A stretch of DNA of 64,000 nucleotides from Pelomonas sp047654785 (GTDB taxonomy: Bacteria; Pseudomonadota; Gammaproteobacteria; Burkholderiales; Burkholderiaceae_C), in contig NZ_JASGKQ010000003.1 in NCBI RefSeq assembly GCF_047654785.1, positions 372,001-436,000 on the forward strand. Reading direction: 5' to 3'. Below are positions 8,438 through 22,092 of this stretch, piece by piece (the first letter of the stretch is position 1; every line of letters begins with the position of its first letter). A model generated the notes under the pieces. It was not told where the DNA came from. It searched no databases and saw only the letters and a list, made by a program, of their open reading frames with translations. Made by a program: the position numbers and the translations under genes.

Positions 8438-9724
8438 TCAGAGCAGGGCGGCGCGCGCGGCGGCCAGCGTGGCGTCGATGTCGGCGCCGGTGTGCGCCGC
8501 CGACACGAAGCCGGCCTCGTACAGCGCCGGCGCGAGGTAGACGCCCGCGTCCAGCATCGCGTGGAAGAAGCGGTTGAAGCGCTCCTTGTCCGTCGTCATG
8601 ACGGCCGTGTAGTTCTGCGGCAGCTCCGGCAGCAGGAAGAAGCCGAACATGCCGCCCTCGCAGTCGGCGCTGAAGGGCACGCCGTTCTCGGCGGCGACGG
8701 CCTTCAGGCCCTCGACGAGCTGGCGCGTCCTGGCCGACAGCGCGTCGAAGAAGCCGGGCTTCTGGATCTCGCGCAGCGTCGCCAGCCCGCAGGCCGTGGC
8801 GACCGGGTTGCCGGACAGCGTGCCGGCCTGGTAGACGCCGCCCAGCGGCGCCAGGTGCTGCATGACCGCGCGCTTCGCGCCGAAGGCCGCCAGCGGCATG
8901 CCGCCGCCGATGACCTTGCCGAACACCGAGATGTCGGGCGCGAAGCCGGGGATCAGCGCCGCGTAGTGCGCCTGCGCGGAACCGAGGCCGACGCGGAAGC
9001 CCGTCATCACCTCGTCCAGCACCAGCAGCGCGCCGTGCTGCGTGCACAGCCGGCGCAGCGCCGCCATGAACGGCACGGACGCGCGCACGAAGTTCATGTT
9101 GCCGGCGATGGGCTCGACGATGGCGCAGGCCAGCTCCTGCCCGTGCTGCGCGAACGCGGCCTCGAGCTGCGCGACGTTGTTGTATTCCAGGACCACCGTG
9201 TCCGCGGCCGCGCCGGGCGTGACGCCCGCGCTGGTCGGGTGGCCGAAGGTGGCCAGGCCCGAGCCGGCCTTGACCAGCAGCGCGTCCGTGTGGCCGTGGT
9301 AGCAGCCCTCGAACTTGATGAACTTGGCCCGGCCGGTGGCGCCGCGCGCCAGGCGGATGGCGCTCATCGTCGCCTCGGTGCCGGAGCTGACCAGGCGTAC
9401 CTGGTCCATGCTGGGCACGAGCTTCAGGATTTCCTCGGCCAGCTCGATCTCGCGCTCGGTCGGCGCGCCGAACGAGAAGCCCTCGGCGGCGGCCTGCCGC
9501 ACCGCCTCCAGCACGGCCGGGTGGCCGTGGCCGAGGATCATCGGGCCCCAGGAGCCGATGTAGTCGATGTAGCGCCGGCCCTCGGCGTCGATGATGTGAG
9601 CGCCTTCGCCGCGGGCGATGAAGCGCGGCGTGCCGCCGACGGCGCGGAAGGCGCGCACGGGGGAGTTGACGCCGCCGGGGATGACGCGGGCGGCGCGCTC
9701 GAAGAGCTCGGTGTTGCTGGCCAT
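8438..9724 (-). CDS. hemL: Glutamate-1-semialdehyde 2,1-aminomutase
   Basis: A PLP enzyme that turns glutamate-1-semialdehyde into 5-aminolevulinate, the committed step of the C5 heme pathway. The 428-residue length is normal. It starts MASNTELFERAARVIPGGVN and carries the substrate-gating segment SSGTEATMSAIRLARG, LVLDEVMTGFRVG (the Asp that holds the PLP ring nitrogen) and the Schiff-base Lys270 in GKVIGGGMPLAAFG. Finding it beside mpl and thiD, and in the same window as a complete heme A pathway, is consistent with high heme demand. The start at 9724 matches the family N-terminus. It sits 17 bp after thiD and 10 bp before mpl on the same strand. Confidence 0.96.
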   Translation of the reverse strand: MASNTELFERAARVIPGGVNSPVRAFRAVGGTPRFIARGEGAHIIDAEGRRYIDYIGSWGPMILGHGHPAVLEAVRQAAAEGFSFGAPTEREIELAEEILKLVPSMDQVRLVSSGTEATMSAIRLARGATGRAKFIKFEGCYHGHTDALLVKAGSGLATFGHPTSAGVTPGAAADTVVLEYNNVAQLEAAFAQHGQELACAIVEPIAGNMNFVRASVPFMAALRRLCTQHGALLVLDEVMTGFRVGLGSAQAHYAALIPGFAPDISVFGKVIGGGMPLAAFGAKRAVMQHLAPLGGVYQAGTLSGNPVATACGLATLREIQKPGFFDALSARTRQLVEGLKAVAAENGVPFSADCEGGMFGFFLLPELPQNYTAVMTTDKERFNRFFHAMLDAGVYLAPALYEAGFVSAAHTGADIDATLAAARAALL

Positions 9725-9741
9725 GGGATGGGGTCGGGAGG

Positions 9742-10689
9742 TCAGTGGATGCGCCGCGGGGTCTTGGGCGGCGGCTCGGGCGCGGCGTCCTCGAACGCCG
9801 GCTCGCCGCCGTCCTCCTCCTCGTCGGCCGGGGGCAGGGCCCAGAAGAAGCGGTCGGGCACCACGTTGCCCATGCCGGGGCGGAAGCCCGCGTCCAGCGA
9901 CTGGTCCAGGAAGGACAGCGCCTCGCTGACGGCCGAGTGCAGCTCCGCGCCCACCGACAGCAGCGCGGCCAGCGCGGCGGCCAGCGTGTCGCCCGCGCCG
10001 ACGAAGGCGGTCTCGAAGCGCTCGAATTTCTCGCCGGTGATCGGGCCCTGCGCGTTGGCCAGCACGTTGTCGACGTATTGGTTGGGCAACTGCATGCCGG
10101 TCACCAGCACATGCTGGGCGCCGGCCTGCGCGGCGGCCACGGCCAGCTCGCGGGCGGACGGCGTGCGCTCGCTGTCCCAGTCGGGCAGCAGGAAGTCGGT
10201 CAGCGTCTTGTGGTTGCCCACCAGCACGGCGGTCTGCGGCAGCACCAGTTCGCGCAGCGCGTCCAGGTAGCTCTGCTGCTCGTCCTCCTCCAGCCAGGCG
10301 ACCGAGGGCAGGTAGGTGACCAGCGGCACGTCCGGGTAGTCGCTCAGCACCTCGGCCACGGCGGCCACGGCCTCGGCGTTGCCGAGGAAGCCGACCTTCC
10401 AGGCCGTGATGGGCACGTCCTCCAGGATGTGGCGGGCCTGCTCGGCGACGGTGTCGGGGTCCAGGCTCTCGTGCTCGAACACCTCGGCGGTGTCGCGCAG
10501 CACCACGGCGGTCACCACCGGCAGGCAGTGCGCGCCCATCGCGGCGATGGTGGCCACGTCGCCGGCCAGGCCGCCGGCGCCGGAGGCGTCGCTGGCGTTG
10601 AAGCTCAGCACGCAGGCCGGCGGCGGGCTTTCCTGTTCGTCGTGGGTGGGGTCGACCTCGGGGTCGGTGGAGTGGGGTGTGGGGCTCAT
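9742..10689 (-). CDS. thiD: Hydroxymethylpyrimidine (phospho)kinase, ThiD-like
   Basis: A 315-residue ribokinase-fold protein. The N-terminal substrate loop reads SFNASDASGAGGLAGD, the kinase anion-hole and catalytic base region is ETAFVGAGDTLAAALAALL (GAGD with the catalytic Asp), and WKVGFLGN and LVGNHKTLTDFLL match the betaproteobacterial ThiD pattern. It should phosphorylate HMP and HMP-P for thiamine synthesis. It lacks the ThiE fusion seen in some relatives, and has an acidic, proline-rich tail (EEEDGGEPAFEDAAPEPPPK) that is not part of the fold. The start at 10689 was chosen because it precedes the conserved core with a reasonable N-terminal tail; longer starts are possible. It is divergent from the rubredoxin gene. 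Confidence 0.85.
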   Translation of the reverse strand: MSPTPHSTDPEVDPTHDEQESPPPACVLSFNASDASGAGGLAGDVATIAAMGAHCLPVVTAVVLRDTAEVFEHESLDPDTVAEQARHILEDVPITAWKVGFLGNAEAVAAVAEVLSDYPDVPLVTYLPSVAWLEEDEQQSYLDALRELVLPQTAVLVGNHKTLTDFLLPDWDSERTPSARELAVAAAQAGAQHVLVTGMQLPNQYVDNVLANAQGPITGEKFERFETAFVGAGDTLAAALAALLSVGAELHSAVSEALSFLDQSLDAGFRPGMGNVVPDRFFWALPPADEEEDGGEPAFEDAAPEPPPKTPRRIH

Positions 10690-10847
10690 GGGGGTCGTGG
10701 CGGGCGCGGCCGAAGAGCTGCCGCAAAGCGTGGAGTCTGCCGCTAAAAGCGCGCTTCCGAGGGCCTGCACGGGCGCTTGCCCTCGGCGTGGCGCCGGTGG
10801 GCCCTGGCTAGAATGAATCGATTGTAGTGAGCAAACCCTAGAGCATC

Positions 10848-11021
10848 GTGAGCGAACCCAGTACCTGGATGTGCCTGATCTGCGGATGGATATACGACGA
10901 GGAGGCCGGCGATCCCGACCACGGCATCGCGCCCGGCACGAAGTGGGCCGACGTGGACATGAACTGGGTCTGCCCCGACTGCGGCGCCCGCAAGGAAGAT
11001 TTCGAGATGGTGCGCATCTGA
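10848..11021 (+). CDS. Rubredoxin
   Basis: A 57-residue protein from a GTG at 10848 to a TGA at 11019-11021. It has both iron-binding cysteine pairs, CLICGWIYDEEAGDP and VCPDCGARKEDFEMV, which bind a single Fe(S-Cys)4 centre, and the conserved aromatic residues around them. Rubredoxins are small cytoplasmic one-electron carriers. The gene is 54 bp upstream of pilG on the same strand and directly divergent from thiD. The rubredoxin-pilG adjacency is, to my knowledge, a recurrent order in Burkholderiales, but no functional link to pilus control is evident. A TAGAAT box at 10809-10814 may be a -10 element; no good -35 precedes it. Confidence 0.93.
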   Translation: MSEPSTWMCLICGWIYDEEAGDPDHGIAPGTKWADVDMNWVCPDCGARKEDFEMVRI

Positions 11022-11075
11022 CTCGGCTGCGCTGCAGGCCCGGCCCACGCTGACGACGTTCCGAGGAGACGAGGT

Positions 11076-11495
11076 TTGAACGAGCAAGTTTCCGGCGCGG
11101 GTCCGTCCCGCATCCTGGTCATCGACGACAGCAACACCATCCGGCGCAGCGCGGAGATCTTCCTGAAGCAGGGCGGCCACGAGGTGGCGCTCGCCGAGGA
11201 CGGCTTCGACGCGCTGGCCAAGCTCGGCGACTTCCATCCCGACCTCGTCTTCTGCGACATCCTGATGCCGCGCCTGGACGGCTACCAGACCTGCGCCATC
11301 ATCAAGCGCAACCCGGAGTTCTCGGGCGTACCGGTGATCATGCTGTCGTCCAAGGACGGCCTGTTCGACAAGGCCCGCGGCCGCATGGTGGGCTCGCAGG
11401 ACTACCTGACCAAGCCGTTCACCAAGGACCAGTTGCTCCAGGCCGTGCTGCAGCACCGGCCGCGGCCGGTCCTCATCCAGGAGGCAACGCCATGA
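11076..11495 (+). CDS. pilG: Type IV pilus response regulator PilG
   Basis: A 139-residue single-domain CheY-like receiver: acidic pocket IDDSN, phospho-acceptor Asp in FCDILMPRLDGY, Thr/Ser at IMLSSKDG and Lys in YLTKPF. In the Pil-Chp system PilG is the receiver that promotes pilus extension and links to cAMP signalling. Translation starts at TTG (11076) behind a strong GAGGAGACGAGG ribosome-binding site. The stop overlaps the pilH start by 4 bp (ATGA), so the pair is coupled. Confidence 0.94.
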   Translation: MNEQVSGAGPSRILVIDDSNTIRRSAEIFLKQGGHEVALAEDGFDALAKLGDFHPDLVFCDILMPRLDGYQTCAIIKRNPEFSGVPVIMLSSKDGLFDKARGRMVGSQDYLTKPFTKDQLLQAVLQHRPRPVLIQEATP

Positions 11496-11869
11496 GCATC
11501 CGCAACATCCTGCTGGTCGACGACTCCAAGACCGAGCTGCACGCGCTGTCCGAGATGCTGACCAAGCGCGGCTACAGCGTGCGCACCGCCGAGAACGGCG
11601 AGGAGGCGATGAAGCGCCTGGCCGAGGCGCGGCCCGACCTGATCCTGATGGACGTCGTCATGCCCGGGCAGAACGGCTTCCAGCTGACCCGCACGATCAC
11701 GCGCGACGAGCGCTTCGTCGGCGTGCCGGTCATCATGTGCACCAGCAAGGGCCAGGAGACCGACAAGGTCTGGGGCATGCGCCAGGGGGCGAGCGACTAC
11801 GTCGTCAAGCCCGTCAAGGCCGACGAGCTGCTGGCCAAGATCCGCGCGCTCAGCCAAGCCCAAGCGTGA
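11492..11869 (+). CDS. pilH: Type IV pilus response regulator PilH
   Basis: A 125-residue CheY-like receiver with VDDSKTE, phospho-acceptor Asp in ILMDVVMPGQNGF, MCTSKGQETDKVWG and Lys in DYVVKPVK. The GxKGQxTDxxWGxRQGA block is the PilH signature that separates it from PilG. In Pseudomonas PilH acts as the main phosphate sink of the Chp kinase and is needed for retraction-driven twitching. It overlaps pilG and precedes the CheW-like pilI by 7 bp. Confidence 0.95.
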   Translation: MSIRNILLVDDSKTELHALSEMLTKRGYSVRTAENGEEAMKRLAEARPDLILMDVVMPGQNGFQLTRTITRDERFVGVPVIMCTSKGQETDKVWGMRQGASDYVVKPVKADELLAKIRALSQAQA

Positions 11870-11876
11870 GCCGGCC

Positions 11877-12407
11877 GTGAGCAACAAGGCCGCCCTCCGC
11901 GAACTGCAGCAGCGCCTGGCCGAGCGCATGCAGGCCTCGCCCGAGACCACGCTGATCGCCAGCTGGCTGGCCGTCGAATGCGCCGGCGTGGGCCTGCTGT
12001 TCTCGCTGAAGCAGGCCAGCGAGATCTTCGCGCCGGTCCCCATCCAGCCCGTGCCCTACGCCAAGCCCTGGCTGGCCGGCGTGGCCAACCTGCGCGGCGG
12101 GCTGTTCACGGTGGTGGACCTGGCCGTCTACCTCGGCCTGCGCGAGCCGGCGCCGCAGCGTGCCGTGGCGGCGCAGGCGCGCCTGGTGGCGATGGGCAGC
12201 GAGCTGAACCTGAACTGCGCGCTGCTCGTGGACCGGCTGGCCGGCCTGCGCAGCGACGAACAACTGCCGCTGGCGCCCGAGCAGCCCGCCGGCCCGCTGC
12301 CGCGCTTCGCCGGGGCGCTGCGGTGCGACGAGGCCGGCCGCCACTGGCAGGAAATCAATCTCGAGGCGCTGACGAGGCAGGAGGATTTCCTGCACATCGT
12401 CGCGTAA
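11877..12407 (+). CDS. pilI: CheW-like adaptor PilI
   Basis: A 176-residue CheW-domain protein (WLAVECAGVGLLFSLKQASE, then PWLAGVANLRGGLFTVVDLAVYLG, the canonical NLRG turn). It should couple the receptor PilJ to the histidine kinase ChpA at the inner-membrane array. The GTG start at 11877 lies 7 bp after pilH, with no strong ribosome-binding site of its own, which suits coupled translation. The final segment (HWQEINLEALTRQEDFLHIVA) is typical of PilI rather than of generic CheW. Confidence 0.92.
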   Translation: MSNKAALRELQQRLAERMQASPETTLIASWLAVECAGVGLLFSLKQASEIFAPVPIQPVPYAKPWLAGVANLRGGLFTVVDLAVYLGLREPAPQRAVAAQARLVAMGSELNLNCALLVDRLAGLRSDEQLPLAPEQPAGPLPRFAGALRCDEAGRHWQEINLEALTRQEDFLHIVA

Positions 12408-12473
12408 CGCGCACGCAAGCGTCCGCCGGCCCGCGCGGGGCGGGCGCCGCCAACACTGAAGGACGAGGGTGAG

Positions 12474-14858
12474 ATGAGCCTGCTGGACAAGATCAGGGGA
12501 AAGTCCGATGCCGACGAGCTGCCGCTGGCGGCCGAGGGCGCGGACACGACCATCGACTCGCGCGCGGGCGGCTTCGACGCGACCCGCGCCGCGGCCCTCA
12601 CCGGCGCCGGCGAGCTGTCCGCCCCGGCCCCGGCCCCGGCCTCCGCCTTCGGGCATGACGGGTTCGCGCATGCCGAGGAGTCCTCCATCATCTCGGCCGC
12701 CGTGCCGACCGAGCCGGGCCCGAGCAGCGAGTTCCCGCCCGGCGATGCCGGCTTCGCGCCGACCACGCAGGCCGCCGACCCGACGCAGCTGCCGCCGCCC
12801 GCCGCCACCGGCGCAGGCGGGCTGGCCGGGTTGCTCGGCCGGCATCGCCAGCGCGTGCTGACCGGCCTCGTGGCGCTGGGCCTGCTGGGCACGGCGGTGG
12901 CCGTGTTCATGGTGCTGAACAGCTCCAGCCGCAGCGCCGCGCAGGTGCGCGCGACCGGCCAGGCGCTGATGCATTCGCAGCGCATGGCCAAGTCCGTGTC
13001 GGCCGCGCTGGTGGGCCAGCCGGCGGCGTTCGCGGAGCTGCGCGAATCGGTCGGCACGCTGGCCGGCGTGGTCCACAGCCTGCGCACTGGCGAGGGCGAC
13101 CTGGCCATGGCCCCGGCCGCCGTGCAGCCGACGCTGGACGGCCTGATGCCGCTGGTCGAGCGCGCCGGCCGCAACGGCAAGATCGTGCAGTCGCAGGAGA
13201 AGATCCTGACGCAGGTGGGCACGGCGCTGCGCGCCATCAACCGCCAGTCCAGCGACCTGCTGGAGAGCGCCGAGGCCGTGTCGTCCCAGGCGCTGCAGAC
13301 CGGCGCGTCGGCGGGCGAGGTGTCCGCGGTCGGCCAGCTCGTGATGCTGACCCAGCGCATCGGCAAGAGCGCCAACGAGTTCCTGACGCAGGACGGCGTG
13401 AGCCCCGAGGCGGTGTTCCTGCTGGGCAAGGACCTGAACTCCTTCAAGCTCATCACCGAGGCCCTGATCCACGGCAGCCCCGAGCTGCGCCTGAACGCCG
13501 CCCGCGACCCGCAGCTCAAGGAACGCCTGCAGGCGCTGCTCACGCAGTACGAGCAGACCCGCTCGCAGGCCAAGGCCATCCTGGACAACCTGCAGGGCCT
13601 GGTGTCGGCGCGCGAGGCGCAGACGGCGATCCTGAACGACTCCGAACCGCTGCGCAAAGGCCTGGAGCAGACCGCCGCCGAGCTGGAGCGCTCCGGCGGC
13701 GCGGGCTGGGGCATCGCGCTGCTGGTGCTGTCGCTGATGGCGCTGGTGGGCGGCGCGGTGGGCTTCCTGCGGCTGTTCGTGGCCGACCAGTCCGAGCGCG
13801 CGGCGCTCGCCGAGGCCCAGCGGCGCGAGGCCGAGGCGCAGGAGCAGGAGGCCAAGCGCGTCAACGACGCCAACCAGGCCGCCATCCTGCGGCTGATGAA
13901 CGAGCTGTCCACCGTCGCCGAGGGCGACCTGACGCAGCAGGCCACGGTGACCGAAGACATCACCGGCGCGATCGCCGACTCGGTGAACTACACGGTCGAG
14001 GAGCTGCGCAGCCTGGTCGGCCAGGTGCAGGCCACGGCCGCCCGCGTGACGGACACCACCGGCGCCGTGTACCAGACGTCCACCGACCTGCTGGCCGCGT
14101 CCAAGGAGCAGCTGCACGAGATCCGCGCCACCGGCGAGGCCGTGCTGGGCATGGCGGGCCGCATCACCCAGGTGTCCGCGCAGGCGCAGACCACCGCCGA
14201 GGTGGCGCGCCAGAGCCGCCAGGCCGCGGAGCAGGGCCTGAACGCGATGCAGAACAACATCGCCGGCATGAACGCGATCCGCGACTCCATCCAGGAGACC
14301 TCCAAGCGCATCAAGCGGCTGGGCGAGTCGTCGCAGGAAATCGGCGAGATCACCGAGCTGATCTCGGACATCACGGAGCAGACCAACGTGCTGGCGCTGA
14401 ACGCGGCCATCCAGGCGGCGTCCGCGGGCGAGGCGGGGCGCGGCTTCTCGGTGGTGGCGGAAGAGGTGCAGCGGCTGGCCGAGCGCTCCGGCGACGCGAC
14501 GCGCCGCATCGCCGCGCTGGTCAAGACCATCCAGACCGACACCCACGACGCCGTGGCCGCGATGGAGCGCTCGACGCGCGGCGTGGTGGAGGGCACGCAG
14601 CTGTCCGACGCGGCCGGCCGCGCGCTGGAGGCCATCGACAGCGTGTCGCGCCAGCTCGACGAGCTCATCGTGCGCATCTCCACGCAGTCCCGGCAGGAGG
14701 CCGAGTCCGCCAACGAGGTGGCGTCCAACATCCAGCACATCTTCGCGGTGACCGAGCAGACATCCGAGGGCACGCGCTCCACCGCGCAGATGGTGCATGA
14801 GCTGTCCCGATCCGCCGAGGCGCTGCGCACCTCCGTGTCGCGCTTCAAGGTCGCCTGA
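12474..14858 (+). CDS. pilJ: Type IV pilus methyl-accepting sensor PilJ
   Basis: A 794-residue chemoreceptor. An unusual cytoplasmic N-terminal extension rich in Pro/Ala/Glu (about residues 1-120) precedes TM1 (about 128-148, VLTGLVALGLLGTAVAVFMV). The periplasmic PilJ sensing repeats follow, containing LMHSQRMAKSVSAAL and QLVMLTQRIGKSANEF, then TM2 (IALLVLSLMALVGGAVGF, around 405-430), a HAMP-like linker and the signalling hairpin, whose tip is ITEQTNVLALNAAIQAASAG and EAGRGFSVVAEEVQRLAERS. It should sense surface contact or pilus tension and control ChpA. It lies 66 bp after pilI and 31 bp before chpA in the same operon. Confidence 0.94.
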   Translation: MSLLDKIRGKSDADELPLAAEGADTTIDSRAGGFDATRAAALTGAGELSAPAPAPASAFGHDGFAHAEESSIISAAVPTEPGPSSEFPPGDAGFAPTTQAADPTQLPPPAATGAGGLAGLLGRHRQRVLTGLVALGLLGTAVAVFMVLNSSSRSAAQVRATGQALMHSQRMAKSVSAALVGQPAAFAELRESVGTLAGVVHSLRTGEGDLAMAPAAVQPTLDGLMPLVERAGRNGKIVQSQEKILTQVGTALRAINRQSSDLLESAEAVSSQALQTGASAGEVSAVGQLVMLTQRIGKSANEFLTQDGVSPEAVFLLGKDLNSFKLITEALIHGSPELRLNAARDPQLKERLQALLTQYEQTRSQAKAILDNLQGLVSAREAQTAILNDSEPLRKGLEQTAAELERSGGAGWGIALLVLSLMALVGGAVGFLRLFVADQSERAALAEAQRREAEAQEQEAKRVNDANQAAILRLMNELSTVAEGDLTQQATVTEDITGAIADSVNYTVEELRSLVGQVQATAARVTDTTGAVYQTSTDLLAASKEQLHEIRATGEAVLGMAGRITQVSAQAQTTAEVARQSRQAAEQGLNAMQNNIAGMNAIRDSIQETSKRIKRLGESSQEIGEITELISDITEQTNVLALNAAIQAASAGEAGRGFSVVAEEVQRLAERSGDATRRIAALVKTIQTDTHDAVAAMERSTRGVVEGTQLSDAAGRALEAIDSVSRQLDELIVRISTQSRQEAESANEVASNIQHIFAVTEQTSEGTRSTAQMVHELSRSAEALRTSVSRFKVA

Positions 14859-14889
14859 CCCCGGTCCGCACAGAGCAAGAGAGCCACGC

Positions 14890-20529
<5,640 letters not shown>

Positions 20530-20557
20530 CCCGGCCGGCGGGTCCATGGCTGCGGAA

Positions 20558-20563
20558 TAAAAT
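20558..20563 (+). promoter_or_regulatory. Candidate -10 element of yqgE
   Basis: TAAAAT ends only 6 bases before the yqgE ATG at 20570. If used, transcription would begin at or next to the start codon and give a leaderless or nearly leaderless mRNA. No good -35 hexamer is visible 17 bases upstream, so confidence is modest. Confidence 0.35.
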
Positions 20564-20569
20564 GCGCCC

Positions 20570-21148
20570 ATGCCCGCCGACCGGATCGTCCTGACCAACC
20601 AGTTCCTCATCGCCATGCCGGGCATGGCCGACGAGGCCTTCGCGGGCACGGTCGTGTACCTGTGCGAGCACAACGACAACGGCGCGCTGGGCCTGGTGGT
20701 CAACAAGCCCATGTCGCTGACGCTGGGCACGCTGTTCGAGAAGGTGGAGCTGAGCCCGCCGGCCGATGCGCTGGCCGCCTCGCCGGTGTTCTACGGCGGC
20801 CCGGTGCAGACCGACCGCGGCTTCGTGCTGCACGAGCCGCTGGACGCCGAGGGCGGCCACTACAACGCCACGCTGGCCGTGCCCGGCGGCCTGGAGATGA
20901 CCACCAGCCGCGACGTGCTGGAGGCGCTGTCCAACGGCGCCGGCCCGCGCAAGCTGCTGGTCACGCTGGGCTACAGCGGCTGGGCCGCCGGCCAGCTGGA
21001 GGAAGAGATCGGCCGCAACGGCTGGCTGACCGTGGACGCGGCGCCCGAGATCATCTTCGACACGCCGGTGGCGCAGCGCTACGAGCGCGCGCTGGGCCTG
21101 CTGGGCATCGATCCGCGCATGCTGAGCGCGGACGCCGGCCACGCATGA
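20570..21148 (+). CDS. yqgE: YqgE/AlgH family protein (DUF179)
   Basis: A 192-residue cytoplasmic protein with the family landmarks LTNQFLIAMPGMADEAFAGT, YLCEHNDNGALGLVVNKP, FYGGPVQTDRGFVLH and LLVTLGYSGWAAGQLEEEI. The molecular activity of YqgE/AlgH is not established; the Pseudomonas homologue AlgH was linked to alginate gene control. It is almost always next to ruvX, as here, and its stop overlaps the ruvX start as ATGA. No ribosome-binding site is apparent and a -10-like box sits right before the ATG. Confidence 0.93.
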   Translation: MPADRIVLTNQFLIAMPGMADEAFAGTVVYLCEHNDNGALGLVVNKPMSLTLGTLFEKVELSPPADALAASPVFYGGPVQTDRGFVLHEPLDAEGGHYNATLAVPGGLEMTTSRDVLEALSNGAGPRKLLVTLGYSGWAAGQLEEEIGRNGWLTVDAAPEIIFDTPVAQRYERALGLLGIDPRMLSADAGHA

Positions 21149-21552
21149 GGCCGCACGTGGCCGCCGCCGACCCCGCCCGCCTCCAGTCCTTTCTCGCCTT
21201 CGACTTCGGCCTGCGCCGCATCGGCGTGGCCAGCGGCACGCGGCTGCTGGGCGCGGCCGAGCCGCGCGGCACGATCCGCGGCGGCGACTTCGACGCCATC
21301 GCCGCCCTGATCGACGCCTGGCGGCCCGACGCGCTGGTGATCGGCGTGCCGCGCCACCCCGACGGCGCGCCGCACGAGATGACGGCCCGGGCGCAGGGCT
21401 TCGGCCGGCGGCTCTCGGGCCGCTACCACCTGCCGGTCTTCGAGGTGGACGAGCGCTACACCAGCGTGGAGGCCGAGGCCCAGGGCGCCCGCGACGTGGA
21501 CGCCGCCGCCGCCGCGCTGATCCTTGAACAGTTTTTCCGGGAACATCCATGA
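21145..21552 (+). CDS. ruvX: YqgF/RuvX family RNase H-fold nuclease (pre-16S rRNA processing)
   Basis: A 135-residue RNase H-fold protein with FLAFDFGLRRIGVASG (catalytic Asp in the first strand), LVIGVPRHPDGAPHEMT, VFEVDERYTSVEAE and the C-terminal DVDAAAAALILEQFF. The family acts in 5' maturation of 16S rRNA and has been proposed as a Holliday-junction resolvase. Both ends overlap neighbours by 4 bp (yqgE upstream, pyrR downstream), so it is embedded in one translationally coupled string. Confidence 0.93.
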   Translation: MRPHVAAADPARLQSFLAFDFGLRRIGVASGTRLLGAAEPRGTIRGGDFDAIAALIDAWRPDALVIGVPRHPDGAPHEMTARAQGFGRRLSGRYHLPVFEVDERYTSVEAEAQGARDVDAAAAALILEQFFREHP

Positions 21553-22034
21553 GTGACCTGCTGCTCGATGCCGAGGCCCTGTACCTCGAACTGCGACGCG
21601 GCGTGCAGCGCCTGCTGACGCCGGACACCGCCCTGGTGGGCATCTGGAGCGGCGGCGCCTGGCTGGCGGAGCGGCTGGCGGCGGACCTCGGCGTCGCGGC
21701 CGGCACCATCTCCAGCGCGCTGCACCGCGACGACTTCGGCTCGCGCGGGCTCGCCAAGGCCGACCACACGACGCTGCCCTTCGACGTGGACGGCCGCGAC
21801 ATCGTGCTCGTCGACGACGTGCTCTACACCGGCCGCACGACGCGCGCCGTCCTCAACGAGCTGTTCGACTTCGGCCGCCCGGCGCTCGTGCAGCTGGCCG
21901 TGCTGGTGGACCGCGGCGGGCGCCAGCTGCCCATCGAGCCGGCGTTCTCGGCCGCGCGCGTGGCGCTGGACGCCGGCCGCAACCTGTGCCTGGCGCGCGC
22001 CGCGGACGGCCGCTTCAGCTTCGAGGTCAAGTGA
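21549..22034 (+). CDS. pyrR: PyrR-type phosphoribosyltransferase / pyrimidine regulatory protein
   Basis: A 161-residue type I phosphoribosyltransferase with the PRPP loop DIVLVDDVLYTGRTTRAVLNEL and the PyrR-specific GIWSGGAWLAERLA, SALHRDDF and VLVDRGGRQLPI segments. PyrR proteins salvage uracil to UMP, and in Firmicutes they also bind pyr mRNA to control attenuation. I see no anti-antiterminator or terminator in the 58-bp gap before pyrB, so RNA-binding control here is unproved. It starts inside the ruvX stop. Confidence 0.92.
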   Translation: MSDLLLDAEALYLELRRGVQRLLTPDTALVGIWSGGAWLAERLAADLGVAAGTISSALHRDDFGSRGLAKADHTTLPFDVDGRDIVLVDDVLYTGRTTRAVLNELFDFGRPALVQLAVLVDRGGRQLPIEPAFSAARVALDAGRNLCLARAADGRFSFEVK

Positions 22035-22092
22035 TGGCCGCCACGTCCACTTCGTCCCCGGCCTGTCTTGGCGGCCCGGCGGGAGCCCTGTG

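Noticed and set aside
22035..22092. A PyrR-responsive attenuator between pyrR and pyrB.
   Set aside because: The 58-bp gap is too short and shows no terminator/antiterminator pair; it contains only a possible half repeat (CTTGGCGGCCCGGC).
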